14,511 nt of DNA from contig NZ_DATFKB010000229.1 in NCBI RefSeq assembly GCF_035268865.1, forward strand, positions 1-14,511. Direction: 5' to 3'. The position numbers and the translations under genes are program-made. Source of the stretch: Salinivirga sp035268865 (GTDB lineage: Bacteria; Bacteroidota; Bacteroidia; Bacteroidales; Salinivirgaceae). Shown here one piece after another: positions 1 to 7,414 of the stretch. Under the pieces are notes generated by a model. It was given only the letters and a program-made list of their open reading frames with translations, was not told the DNA's origin and made no database searches. Position 1 is the stretch's first letter. Each line of letters opens with the position of its first letter.

Positions 1-146
1 CCCGCTTCCGGTTTATGTCTGTCGTCGCCAAACATAAACAACCGATAATATATAGCACCATCATTTGCCTTGCTATAATCGGGATATGGATTAGATTTAC
101 AGGCCAACAAGAATAATAAAAGAATATAGATAACCCCTGACTTCAT
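1..146 (-). CDS. Lipoprotein N-terminus, probably a second FKBP-type isomerase (partial)
   Basis: The gene reads leftward from an ATG at 146 and runs off the window after 48 codons. The first 16 residues form a lipoprotein signal peptide with lipobox LLAC (Cys16), so the mature protein should be lipid-anchored in the periplasm or outer membrane. The stretch after it (GAIYYRLFMFGDDRHKPE, about residues 29-46) resembles the segment that precedes the FKBP domain in Bacteroidota peptidyl-prolyl isomerase lipoproteins, but the domain itself lies outside the window. It follows the FKBP lipoprotein gene on the same strand with a 55-bp gap that carries its own good promoter match. The existence of a lipoprotein gene is well supported; the isomerase call is an inference from a short segment and from the neighbour. 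Confidence 0.6.
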   Translation of the reverse strand, partial: MKSGVIYILLLFLLACKSNPYPDYSKANDGAIYYRLFMFGDDRHKPEA

Positions 147-171
147 TTCTTTCGTTTGTGCAATATAGGAA

Positions 172-201
172 CAAAAATAGGTATTTTCAGATTGCGTTCA
201 A
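172..201 (-). promoter_or_regulatory. Bacteroidota-type promoter for the partial lipoprotein gene
   Basis: On the minus strand TTG (201-199) is followed, after exactly 19 bases, by TATTTTTG (179-172). This matches the -33 TTTG / -7 TAnnTTTG promoter pattern known for Bacteroides, with a full match in the -7 box and three of four in the -33 box (GTTG). The predicted transcript would start near 165 and leave a leader of about 20 bases before the ATG at 146. The -33 element abuts the stop codon of the upstream gene. Confidence 0.6.
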
Positions 202-738
202 CTATTTTTTCAAAGATTTTAGTCGCACTTCATAGATGATTGTGGATCTTGGTGGGATTTTTTTCTGGTCGCCCAATAAATGATGTGCCATGTATGGAGG
301 CATAATAAAGCGAGCGCTGTCACCCTGATGTAGTAACAATACACCTTCTTCAAGGCCACGCTCCACACCGCCTTTTGATATTTTAAATTTCAATGGGCCA
401 GTAGAATCAGATGTATAGGCGAGTTCACCACTAAGCAACCTTACTTTATAATCTAGTATAGCAATTTGGTTGAGTTTGGCTTTTTGACCCCTTCCCTTTT
501 CAATTATTTCGTACCATAAGCCGGTACCAGTTACATTCATATCCCAGTTATTCGCTCTTATCACACCTACTATGCGCGAAGAGTCTCTAGCAACTAATCC
601 TTTATTGGCCTCAATGAGTTTCTTATTGTACTCTTTCCGCATGATTTGTTCTGCCTGTTGTTTTTCATGATAATTATTTTTACATGAGGCCAAAGCAAAC
701 AGGAGCAATGCTGTAACAGCTAAATATTTAAAATTCAT
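202..738 (-). CDS. FKBP-type peptidyl-prolyl isomerase lipoprotein (GldI-like)
   Basis: Predicted lipid-anchored folding factor of 178 residues. The start is placed at 738 rather than the in-frame ATG at 765, because only the shorter form begins directly with a lipoprotein signal (hydrophobic core, lipobox ALASC with Cys19) and the longer one would lie inside the upstream gene. After a charged linker, the C-terminal FKBP domain (about residues 85-178) shows the segment GLEEGVLLLHQGD and the closing IPPRSTIIYEVRL. Several positions that line the FKBP12 active site differ: Trp59 is Leu, Asp37 is Thr and Tyr82 aligns with His, so isomerase activity may be weak. It overlaps the DHH gene by 11 bases, implying cotranscription and translational coupling. 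GldI, a gliding-motility FKBP lipoprotein, is the closest named relative I can suggest; motility itself is not implied. Confidence 0.85.
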   Translation of the reverse strand: MNFKYLAVTALLLFALASCKNNYHEKQQAEQIMRKEYNKKLIEANKGLVARDSSRIVGVIRANNWDMNVTGTGLWYEIIEKGRGQKAKLNQIAILDYKVRLLSGELAYTSDSTGPLKFKISKGGVERGLEEGVLLLHQGDSARFIMPPYMAHHLLGDQKKIPPRSTIIYEVRLKSLKK

Positions 739-1741
739 GATAGTACGCTTTAACTTTTTCTTCAAATTCTTTTAAAGTATCAGAAAGATTTTTGTGAGAT
801 TTGCCACCTGCAGCATTGAGGTGTCCACCTCCGTTAAAAAACTGCGTCGAAAATTCGTTAGCAGCAAAATTACCTTTAGAACGAAATGAGATCTTTACAT
901 ATTCTGCTTTTTCGATAAAAAACGCTGTAAATTTAATTCCTGCTACCGATAAAGGATAATTTACAAAGCCTTCGGTATCGCCTGGTTGATAATTGTAATC
1001 CGCTAAATCTTTTCGTGTTAAATAAGTGTATGCAGTACGATATTCAGGGATGATTACCATACGATTGGCCAACATGTGCCCGAGCAATTTCATACGACTG
1101 GCAGCAAATTGCTGAAAAACCAACTCTGTGATACGATCCTTATCGAAACCTATTTCGAGTAACTCGGCAACAGCCTTGAAGGTCGCTGATGATGAGGCAT
1201 TATAAGAAAAGGAACCTGTATCGGTTACTATTCCGGTATAAATACAGGAAGCCACTTCCCGGGTTAAAGGCAAATTGTCACTTTCTTTTAAAATCCAGAA
1301 AAGTAATTCGGCAGTACTACTGTAACGCGTGCTGGCTATTTGCAAACCTTCGTATTCCTTTACCTGTGGGTGATGATCAAGCACCAATACAGGTAATGGT
1401 GGGTTTTCAAGCACGTAGGCCAGTTGATCCATGCGACCGGGCTCATTAAAATCTAGGCAGGCAATGAGATCTGCGGTCTTAAGATAAGCATCAAGTTCTG
1501 TCTTTGATGCATTATGTTTTATTGATTTTGCACCGGGCATCCATGTCAACGACTCCGGGACTCTGTTGGCAATAAATATTTCGGATGCGATTTTTCTTTT
1601 GCGTAAGGCCATTTGAAAGGTAAGTGCGCTTCCAAGGGCGTCTCCATCGGGATTCACATGGGTAAATATGGCCACCTTTTTTGTTTTTGAGAGCAGGCTG
1701 TTAAAGGCCTCTATATCTGATATTCTTATTATATTTTCCAC
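728..1741 (-). CDS. DHH/DHHA1 family phosphoesterase, NrnA-like
   Basis: A cytosolic 337-residue protein of the DHH superfamily, in the subgroup of NrnA, which degrades short oligoribonucleotides (nanoRNA) and dephosphorylates pAp. All metal-binding motifs are visible: HVNPDGDALGS (28-38), the aspartate in LDFNEPGR (Asp97), DHH (122-124), and the aspartate in TGIVTDTGSF (Asp174). The C-terminal DHHA1 domain has the substrate-binding GGGH (304-307) followed by NAAGG. The length is normal for NrnA (about 310-340). It is the first gene of the leftward unit and its stop codon lies inside the start of the FKBP lipoprotein gene, a pairing I recall as frequent in Bacteroidota. Family assignment is firm; whether nanoRNA or pAp is the main substrate is not readable from sequence. 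Confidence 0.92.
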   Translation of the reverse strand: MENIIRISDIEAFNSLLSKTKKVAIFTHVNPDGDALGSALTFQMALRKRKIASEIFIANRVPESLTWMPGAKSIKHNASKTELDAYLKTADLIACLDFNEPGRMDQLAYVLENPPLPVLVLDHHPQVKEYEGLQIASTRYSSTAELLFWILKESDNLPLTREVASCIYTGIVTDTGSFSYNASSSATFKAVAELLEIGFDKDRITELVFQQFAASRMKLLGHMLANRMVIIPEYRTAYTYLTRKDLADYNYQPGDTEGFVNYPLSVAGIKFTAFFIEKAEYVKISFRSKGNFAANEFSTQFFNGGGHLNAAGGKSHKNLSDTLKEFEEKVKAYYHEF

Positions 1742-1787
1742 TTCTTTATGTTCAAAAATTATGCTTTGCTTGCTTTTAGCAAAACAT

Positions 1788-1818
1788 CAAATATAATAAC
1801 ATTTGAGCAGTATTGAAA
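1788..1818 (-). promoter_or_regulatory. Candidate promoter of the DHH-FKBP unit
   Basis: On the minus strand TTTC (1818-1815) is followed after 19 bases by TATATTTG (1795-1788), an exact TAnnTTTG -7 box with a -33 box matching three of four positions. Transcription would begin near 1781, about 40 bases before the ATG at 1741. The spacing equals that of the two other promoter candidates in this part of the window. Confidence 0.5.
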
Positions 1819-1951
1819 TCAGTATTCCGGTTTTTAAATGAAGCTTGCATTTATAAAATAGCCTTAAGTTCTTTTAAAATTTGGGTTTATATACGTGAAT
1901 AGATTAAACCGGAATAATTTTTCACATAGAAAAGCACTCATAATAAAAGGC

Positions 1952-1982
1952 ATTGAAATTCATTTAAAAACTCTTAATTTTG
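1952..1982 (+). promoter_or_regulatory. Candidate promoter of the histidine kinase gene
   Basis: ATTG (1952-1955) is followed after 19 bases by TAATTTTG (1975-1982), an exact match to the Bacteroidota -7 consensus TAnnTTTG with a -33 box one base off. The predicted start is near 1988-1990, giving a leader of about 40 bases. The 288-bp region 1742-2029 thus carries two divergent promoters; nothing else was recognised in it. Confidence 0.55.
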
Positions 1983-2029
1983 GTATATTAGTGCATATTA
2001 GATTAATGTAAAGTATAGAATTATAATTA

Positions 2030-2962
2030 ATGAAGATCCTGCGTCAATTATTTTATTTCATCAGCGGAGCGTTGATTTTAAGTGTCTTTTCCACACTTCA
2101 AAAATTTTTGGCAGGGTACGAAATTCATATAAACGGATATTATGTTCCTGTAATTTTCGGCGGGATTGTCGGAGTTATTTTAGGAAACCTTTTTGTTTAT
2201 CAGCTAAATCAAAAGAAAAAACTTCAGTCAAAAAACAGTGATTATCTGGAAGCAAAGAAAAAAGCAGAAGAAAATGACCGCCTCAAAACGGCTTTTCTCA
2301 CCAACATGAGCCACGAAATTCGTACGCCTTTAAACGGAATTATGGGTTTTACGCATATTTTGAGTTCAAGAAATTACTCACGCGAGCAACAACTCAAATA
2401 CCTAAAAATTATAAGTAAAAGCGGCGATCGATTGCTGAGTCTTATCAATGACATTATAGATATTTCGAAGATTGAAGCTGGTGGTTACACCATAAAAAAG
2501 CAATCCTATAATATGAACGAGCAAACAAATTATCTTTCAAATTTTTTTAAACCCAGATGTACGAAAAAAGGCTTAACATTAATATTAAGAAACGGATTGC
2601 CTGATGAAAAGGCAATATTCCATTCTGATAAAGAGAAGGTTTGCGCCATTCTGATCAATCTCATCAAAAATGCAATTAAATTTACTGATGCGGGTAAAAT
2701 TGAATTCGGGTACCATGATTTTAGCGACCATATTGAGTATTTTGTAGAAGATACCGGAATAGGAATACCTGCAGCACGCCAAAAAGCAATTTTCGAACGT
2801 TTTATTCAGGGCGACATAGAGGACAAAGAGGTAAGAGAAGGCGCCGGACTTGGATTATCCATAGCCGCACATTTTACCGAAATGTTGAATGGCAAAATTA
2901 CCGTAAGGTCGGAGCCCGGCAAAGGCTCATATTTCCTGGTTCGACTGCCTAAAACTTCATGA
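2030..2962 (+). CDS. Short membrane-bound sensor histidine kinase
   Basis: A 310-residue two-component kinase with almost no sensory part. Two hydrophobic segments (about 5-27 and 38-58) flank a loop of roughly a dozen residues, followed by a short charged helix (60-85). The HisKA dimerisation domain carries the phospho-accepting His95 in MSHEIRTPLNGI (93-104). The HATPase_c domain has the N box NLIKNAIKFT (210-219), G1 box DTGIG (241-245), an F box around FERFIQG (255-261) and G2 box GAGLGL (271-276), so all catalytic elements are intact. There is no receiver domain and no response regulator gene next to it, so it is an orphan kinase here. The signal could be membrane-derived or come from a partner protein; the sequence does not say which. 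Confidence 0.93.
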   Translation: MKILRQLFYFISGALILSVFSTLQKFLAGYEIHINGYYVPVIFGGIVGVILGNLFVYQLNQKKKLQSKNSDYLEAKKKAEENDRLKTAFLTNMSHEIRTPLNGIMGFTHILSSRNYSREQQLKYLKIISKSGDRLLSLINDIIDISKIEAGGYTIKKQSYNMNEQTNYLSNFFKPRCTKKGLTLILRNGLPDEKAIFHSDKEKVCAILINLIKNAIKFTDAGKIEFGYHDFSDHIEYFVEDTGIGIPAARQKAIFERFIQGDIEDKEVREGAGLGLSIAAHFTEMLNGKITVRSEPGKGSYFLVRLPKTS

Positions 2963-3005
2963 TTTTATTGCTAAGAAACACTCAAAAAAGTAATAACAGT
3001 AACCA

Positions 3006-3048
3006 AACAAATAATAAAGGCTCCACTGTATTAATCGCAGCGAAGCCT
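3006..3048 (-). terminator. Likely terminator of the six-gene minus-strand unit
   Basis: An imperfect hairpin (AGGCT 3018-3022 with AGCCT 3044-3048, then CTG with CAG inside, loop TATTAATCG) lies 28 bases after the stop codon of the DoxX-like gene. Read on the minus strand it is followed by a T-rich run (TTTATTATTTG). In the plus direction it lacks a T tract, so it probably serves mainly the minus-strand genes, although the kinase gene converges on it. Confidence 0.5.
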
Positions 3049-3075
3049 CTACAAATGAAGTGTAACTACGCATGA

Positions 3076-3561
3076 TCAATCGGTATCGTGATCAGCCCGT
3101 AACCTTCCGCCACGCACTGTAGCACCAAGTGTGATACCTGCACTTACCACAACAAGATTTTTTATAATGTATTGTCCTTCGAATGTTAATCCGTAAGGGA
3201 AAACAGTAAACACTTCACCAGGAAATAAAAATACCGGTGTAAATGTGCCAATCATTTGAAGGTACAATAATAAGAGTGTTTCGCGCAGAAAAATATTAAA
3301 AAGCAAACCAACACCAATCAGAACCTCCCAAATAGCAAGGCCGTATAAAATTAATTTCTCTGGCAATAAGCCAAATGTAATAACGTCTATGGTTTGTACA
3401 GCTAAACCTTGTGCGGGGCTTAATCCCTCAAAAAATTTCAGGGCCCCAAACCAAAAAAATATTAAACCAATACTAATTCTGAGTAACTTAATACCCTGAT
3501 TAGCCATCCAGTATGTAATTCTTTTGTCTATTTTATCAAAAGTATTTCCTCTTAAATTCAT
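3076..3561 (-). CDS. DoxX-like integral membrane protein
   Basis: A 161-residue inner-membrane protein with four hydrophobic segments: about 22-45 (LLRISIGLIFFWFGALKFFE), 68-90, 94-115 and 132-150. Their arrangement and the ISIGLIFFWFGALKF opening resemble the DoxX/DUF417 group of small four-helix membrane proteins, some of which are linked to thiol redox stress or quinone-related electron transfer. No enzyme motif is visible. The start at 3561 lies only 4 bp after the stop codon of the upstream SDR gene, so the two are almost certainly cotranscribed, and it is the last gene of the six-gene unit. The tail is short and charged (GGRLRADHDTD). DoxX-like is the best label; the exact subfamily and the function are unknown. 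Confidence 0.7.
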   Translation of the reverse strand: MNLRGNTFDKIDKRITYWMANQGIKLLRISIGLIFFWFGALKFFEGLSPAQGLAVQTIDVITFGLLPEKLILYGLAIWEVLIGVGLLFNIFLRETLLLLYLQMIGTFTPVFLFPGEVFTVFPYGLTFEGQYIIKNLVVVSAGITLGATVRGGRLRADHDTD

Positions 3562-3565
3562 TATT

Positions 3566-4258
3566 TTAAACTCTTAAATTCGACAATCCGCCATCAACCG
3601 GTATAACCTGTCCGGTAATGAAGCGTGAACGCTCACTCAATAAAAATGCAGCTAAATCAGCTATATCGTCAGGGTCACCAATTTGGTTAAGGGGATGACG
3701 TGCTCTGCTACGTTCCAGCTTATCGTCAGAATTTATAAATCGCTCCGCCATTTTGGTATTTGTTAAGGATAATGCAAGGGCATTAAACCTTATTCGGGGT
3801 GCATATTCTGCTGCCAGTGCCCTGGTTAACCCTTCAACTGCTCCTTTTACCATTGAAACAGATGCATGAAAAGGCATGCCTGTTTGAACAGCTACACTGG
3901 AAAACATCAATGCAGCGGAGTTGTTTACCATTTTTGGCAATACCCATTGAAAAAACCGGGTAGCTCCACCAACATTCACTGCCCAGTCTGCTTCAAGATC
4001 GCTGCTCCTGAACCGTTTAAAAGGTTTTAAATTTATCGTACCTGGCATATAAACCGCACCATGTATTTCTTCCGGTAAAAAAGCTGTTGGAAGTTCATCT
4101 TTCAATACATCAGTTTGGGCAAAATGAATTTTATTTTTGTTTAAGATATCATCAGTTCTGGATAAACAGTATAGATTGACATCCTGATGAGCAAGTTTCT
4201 GAATTATAGATTTTGCTATGGTAGAACTGGCCCCTGCTATTACTATATTTCGCTCCAT
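3566..4258 (-). CDS. Atypical short-chain dehydrogenase/reductase lacking the catalytic Tyr
   Basis: A 230-residue SDR-fold protein. The start at 4258 (MERNIVIAGASS) is preferred to the in-frame ATG at 4288, which would add ten residues (MFLHCFINKN) unlike any SDR beginning. The fold is clear: a first Rossmann beta strand, DV near 50-51, NVGGA near 95-99, SSVAVQTG (120-127), KGAVEGLTRALAAEYAP after the active site, and the C-terminal ITGQVIPVDGG. Key positions are altered. The TGxxxGxG cofactor loop reads AGASSTIA (8-15), NNAG is replaced by YMPG, and the YxxxK tyrosine is Val134 while Lys138 and Ser121 remain. Ordinary SDR reduction is therefore doubtful; it may bind nucleotide without SDR catalysis or use another residue such as His131. 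I recall related proteins with this FHxxxxxxKGA pattern in other Bacteroidota, so it is probably a conserved variant and not a decayed gene. It sits 65 bp after the DUF2867 gene and 4 bp before the DoxX-like gene. Confidence 0.85.
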   Translation of the reverse strand: MERNIVIAGASSTIAKSIIQKLAHQDVNLYCLSRTDDILNKNKIHFAQTDVLKDELPTAFLPEEIHGAVYMPGTINLKPFKRFRSSDLEADWAVNVGGATRFFQWVLPKMVNNSAALMFSSVAVQTGMPFHASVSMVKGAVEGLTRALAAEYAPRIRFNALALSLTNTKMAERFINSDDKLERSRARHPLNQIGDPDDIADLAAFLLSERSRFITGQVIPVDGGLSNLRV

Positions 4259-4323
4259 ATTTTTATTTATGAAACAATGTAAAAACATTTTTGTTTAACT
4301 TTTTATCTATTTGGCTAAACAAA

Positions 4324-5778
4324 TCAACGAAAGCGTATCAAATTTCTGATCATACCAGAAAAAACAAAAAGATGGAAAGGCCAAACAGCATACCAATACA
4401 TTCTACCCCACAAACCCTTAGGCCTAAAAGTAGCTTTTTGTTGCAAAATGGATTTGTTCTTTTGCTGCTTAATTCTAAACTCGAGCCATGCTTCACCCGG
4501 TAGCTTCATCTCAGCATAAAGTAAAAGTCTCGATCGATCTTTAGCAGCGTATATTACCCTCCAAAAATCAAGGGCCTCGCCTGTTTTAATCACATCAGGG
4601 TTGGCTCTCCCCCGTCGCAGACCAACTCCCCCTACTAACTTATCTAAAAAACCACGAAAGCCCCAAAGCCAGGTGGCATAATACCAGCCATGTGTACCAC
4701 CAATCCTCCAAATATTTCTTTTTATGTCCTCTTCATTTCCGGTTATATCTGCATGCTTAATATCTTTAAAACAGCCATAGGTAGGGACTTCTATATATTC
4801 ATCGAGATGTGCACCGGAAAAATCTTCACTAACGGCATCTTTCCAACTGGAGAGTACCAAATTCTGAGCAATTCGCTCAAAAGCAAGCTCGACTGACTTT
4901 TCATAAGAAATCAGATCTATTGGGACCAACTCTTTAATTGAGTTCTCTCTGCATACTACATCAACTTTAAGGCTATCGACCAAATTTACAGCAAGCTTAT
5001 ATGATGTTGCTGTTACGAAATATAACCAATATGATGACAAACGAGGAGTCATAACAGGTACAGAGATAATAAGTCGCCTAAGTTTGCGCACTTTTGCAAA
5101 CCTTTTCAGCATTTGTCGGTATGTGAGCACATCGGGGCCACCTACATCAAAAGTACGGTTATATGTCTGTTCGTGCCCAACAACACCTGTTAAATACTCA
5201 ATTATATTGCGAACGGCAATGGGTTGAATTTTACTTTTAAGCCACCTGGGAGCAACCATAACCGGAAGTTTCTCTACTAAATCACGCATAATTTCAAAGG
5301 ACGCGCTACCCGATCCCACAATTATTGCTGCCCGAAGCACTGTCAGAGCAGCATTTGCATTTGCCAGAATCTGCTCAACATTTTGCCTTGAGGCTAAATG
5401 CTTACTAAGCTTATCTTCCATACCGAGCCCGCTTAAATAAATGATTTGCTGCGCATTTGTGGAATTAACCAATTGCACAAAGTTCTCTGCAGAGCGAGCC
5501 TCCATTTCATAAAATTTTCCAATGCTACCACTCATTGAGTGCACCAGGTAATAAGCAACATCTATACTTTGTGGCAAAGCAAATCCTGCATCAGGGTTTA
5601 GTAAATCGACTTCTATAACCCTGATCTCTTTTAATATATAATCAGCCAGGTTCAACCTGTTTTTATCCCGGGTCAAAGCATAAACATTATGCCCCTGATC
5701 GAGCAAAACAGGAATTAACCTTTTGCCTATATAACCGGTAGCTCCGGTTACAAGAATATTTAATTTGCTTTCGGGCAT
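4324..5778 (-). CDS. NAD(P)-binding SDR-like protein with C-terminal DUF2867 domain (YbjT-like)
   Basis: A 484-residue two-part protein. The N-terminal half is an extended-SDR/NmrA-like Rossmann domain with TGATGYIG (11-18) as dinucleotide loop, a segment DVAYYLVHSMSG and VRAAIIVGSGS, typical of proteins related to E. coli YbjT and to complex I NDUFA9-like assembly proteins. The C-terminal part (from about 300) matches the DUF2867 type, with a Trp-rich stretch (WRIGGTHGWYYATWLWGF, then RRGRANPD) and a hydrophobic final segment (WYAVWPFHLFVFSGM) that may contact the membrane. No YxxxK catalytic pair is obvious, so it may act as a nucleotide-sensing or lipid/quinone-related protein and not as a dehydrogenase. 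It starts 17 bp after the CDF gene and belongs to the same unit. The family is clear, the function unknown. Confidence 0.85.
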   Translation of the reverse strand: MPESKLNILVTGATGYIGKRLIPVLLDQGHNVYALTRDKNRLNLADYILKEIRVIEVDLLNPDAGFALPQSIDVAYYLVHSMSGSIGKFYEMEARSAENFVQLVNSTNAQQIIYLSGLGMEDKLSKHLASRQNVEQILANANAALTVLRAAIIVGSGSASFEIMRDLVEKLPVMVAPRWLKSKIQPIAVRNIIEYLTGVVGHEQTYNRTFDVGGPDVLTYRQMLKRFAKVRKLRRLIISVPVMTPRLSSYWLYFVTATSYKLAVNLVDSLKVDVVCRENSIKELVPIDLISYEKSVELAFERIAQNLVLSSWKDAVSEDFSGAHLDEYIEVPTYGCFKDIKHADITGNEEDIKRNIWRIGGTHGWYYATWLWGFRGFLDKLVGGVGLRRGRANPDVIKTGEALDFWRVIYAAKDRSRLLLYAEMKLPGEAWLEFRIKQQKNKSILQQKATFRPKGLWGRMYWYAVWPFHLFVFSGMIRNLIRFR

Positions 5779-5795
5779 AATTTATTACTTATCAA

Positions 5796-6677
5796 CTAAC
5801 AATCTTTATAGTCGCAATCTTCAGCCTCTTCGGGTAGTTCAGTTTCAATGGTTACGTGATTAATATTCACTTGATTGAAATATTTTCGGATTTCCTGACG
5901 CATTTGTATATCCTTTTCAGGATGTTTGTCTGCTACAGCCACATGCAGACTGGCAATATGGTATTCGCCATCGAGCGACCACACGTGTAAATCATGCACA
6001 TTCTGGACACCATCAATTTGAGCAAGATTTGATAAGGTCTCATCATAGTCAAACTCTTTTGGTGACGCCTGAAGCACGACCTTCATCACACTCACTAATC
6101 CTTTTGCGGCATTATATATAACCCACACAGCAATAACGAGGCTAAGCCATACATCTACGTTGTGCCAACCTGTAAAATAGATCACAACGCTAGCTATCAA
6201 TACAGCAAACCAACCTAACACATCCTCAAGCAAATGCAGCATTACCATTTGTGAGTTGAGTGATTTATTTCGCCTCAAGCGCAACGCTGCCAACCCGTTT
6301 ATTACAACACCGGCGAGTGCCAGATAGAACATTCCATCGGCCTTAACCTCAGCGGGATTCATTATTCGCTCAAAAATTTCTGTAAGCACAAATACAGTCC
6401 CAATAATGAGGACTACTGAATTTATTAAAGCTCCCAGCAGCGAAAAACGCCGATAACCATAGGTATAGCTTGCCGTGCGACCTTTCCGGCTGTATTTTTC
6501 AAAAAACCATGCTGCTCCCAGCGAAAGGCTATCACCCAAATCATGTACAGCATCGGCAATAATAGCCATGCTATTGGTTAAAATACCACCAATAACCTCA
6601 GCAATGGCAAAAAGCAAATTGAGCACAAAGGCAAACCTTATGTTACCTGTGTGCTCATGATCATGATGTTGATGCAT
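5796..6677 (-). CDS. Cation diffusion facilitator, Zn/Cd exporter (CzcD/ZnT-like)
   Basis: A 293-residue inner-membrane proton/metal antiporter of the CDF family. It has a His-rich N-terminus (HQHHDHEH, 2-9), six hydrophobic segments, and the metal site made of two HxxxD pairs: HDLGD (His45/Asp49) in TM2 and HLLED (His148/Asp152) in TM5. This 2-His 2-Asp site is the known arrangement for zinc- and cadmium-transporting members. The cytosolic C-terminal ferredoxin-like domain is present (VQNVHDLHVWSLDGEYHIAS, VTIETE), and the protein ends in an acidic Cys-containing tail (EDCDYKDC) that could add metal binding. The length is typical. It begins 10 bp after the SDR gene and ends 17 bp before the DUF2867 gene. 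It exports excess metal from the cytosol; zinc is the most likely substrate. Confidence 0.93.
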   Translation of the reverse strand: MHQHHDHEHTGNIRFAFVLNLLFAIAEVIGGILTNSMAIIADAVHDLGDSLSLGAAWFFEKYSRKGRTASYTYGYRRFSLLGALINSVVLIIGTVFVLTEIFERIMNPAEVKADGMFYLALAGVVINGLAALRLRRNKSLNSQMVMLHLLEDVLGWFAVLIASVVIYFTGWHNVDVWLSLVIAVWVIYNAAKGLVSVMKVVLQASPKEFDYDETLSNLAQIDGVQNVHDLHVWSLDGEYHIASLHVAVADKHPEKDIQMRQEIRKYFNQVNINHVTIETELPEEAEDCDYKDC

Positions 6678-6687
6678 ATATTATTTT

Positions 6688-7404
6688 TTAATCTCGAAAA
6701 TCCATTATGGTTTCAGGATAATTGTCTGGATTTGCAATTACATCCGCCATATTTTCGGCTACTTCCTGCGGTGAAGTTAGCTGGTTGTTTTTTTTGAGCT
6801 CAACAAACTTATCTTTTGAACTGAATTGTTCATCAGGCACCTGCCTTATTTCACTCTGCATTTCAGTGTCAATAATACCAGGGGCTATGCTAAACACCCT
6901 GAAATCGTTCCTGCCTGCTTCAGCAATTTCGCCATCAAGCACCTGTGCAAACATTTCAAGACCTGCTTTGGTAGAACAGTAAGTACTCCATGAATTAACA
7001 ACATGGCGTGCTGCACCCGAGCTTATATTGATAATCATTTTTTCAGCTTTTGTATCGGCATAAGAATCCATAAAACTATTTATGAGAATAGCAGGAGCAA
7101 TAAGATTCACATTATAACTCTGAACCATTTTCTGACTGCTCATTTTCCCAATATGATTGACATCGCCTAAAACGCCGGAGTTATTGATTAAGACAACTTT
7201 ATCAGCATTATCATATTGTTCAAATTCATATGCCTGAACAGCTTCAATCATATTCAGATCAAAAACAACATGCCTGTAGCGCTCATGATTAATTGTTTGC
7301 CTGCGCGAAATACCGATTACTATATTCAAATCGTCTTCAAGTAATTTTTCAGCTATTGCTTTTCCAATCCCTCTGCTTGTACCTGTGATATAAAAATAGT
7401 TCAT
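6688..7404 (-). CDS. Short-chain dehydrogenase, sepiapterin/benzil-reductase-like
   Basis: A 238-residue classical SDR, expected to be a cytosolic NADP(H)-dependent carbonyl reductase. The cofactor loop TGTSRGIG (7-14) is complete, with ISRR after beta-2 favouring NADPH. NNSG (74-77), Ser129 in the INISSGAARH segment, and Tyr142/Lys146 in YCSTK form an intact catalytic set. The wording ISSGAAR...WSTYCSTKAGLEMF closely follows the sepiapterin reductase / YueD benzil reductase branch. The C-terminus contains PGIIDTEMQ and a short tail (NPDNYPETIMDFRD). It is separated by 10 bp from the FNR-like gene upstream and 10 bp from the CDF gene downstream, so it belongs to one transcript with them. The physiological substrate, a pterin or a small diketone, cannot be read from the sequence. 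Confidence 0.88.
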   Translation of the reverse strand: MNYFYITGTSRGIGKAIAEKLLEDDLNIVIGISRRQTINHERYRHVVFDLNMIEAVQAYEFEQYDNADKVVLINNSGVLGDVNHIGKMSSQKMVQSYNVNLIAPAILINSFMDSYADTKAEKMIINISSGAARHVVNSWSTYCSTKAGLEMFAQVLDGEIAEAGRNDFRVFSIAPGIIDTEMQSEIRQVPDEQFSSKDKFVELKKNNQLTSPQEVAENMADVIANPDNYPETIMDFRD

Positions 7405-7414
7405 GCTAATTGCT

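Noticed and set aside
739..765. A longer start for the FKBP lipoprotein at 765
   Set aside because: It adds nine basic residues before the lipoprotein signal and would lie further inside the DHH gene; the ATG at 738 gives a normal signal peptide.
4259..4288. A longer start for the Tyr-less SDR at 4288
   Set aside because: The ten added residues precede the usual SDR beginning and show no family resemblance; the ATG at 4258 fits, though the upstream start cannot be fully excluded.
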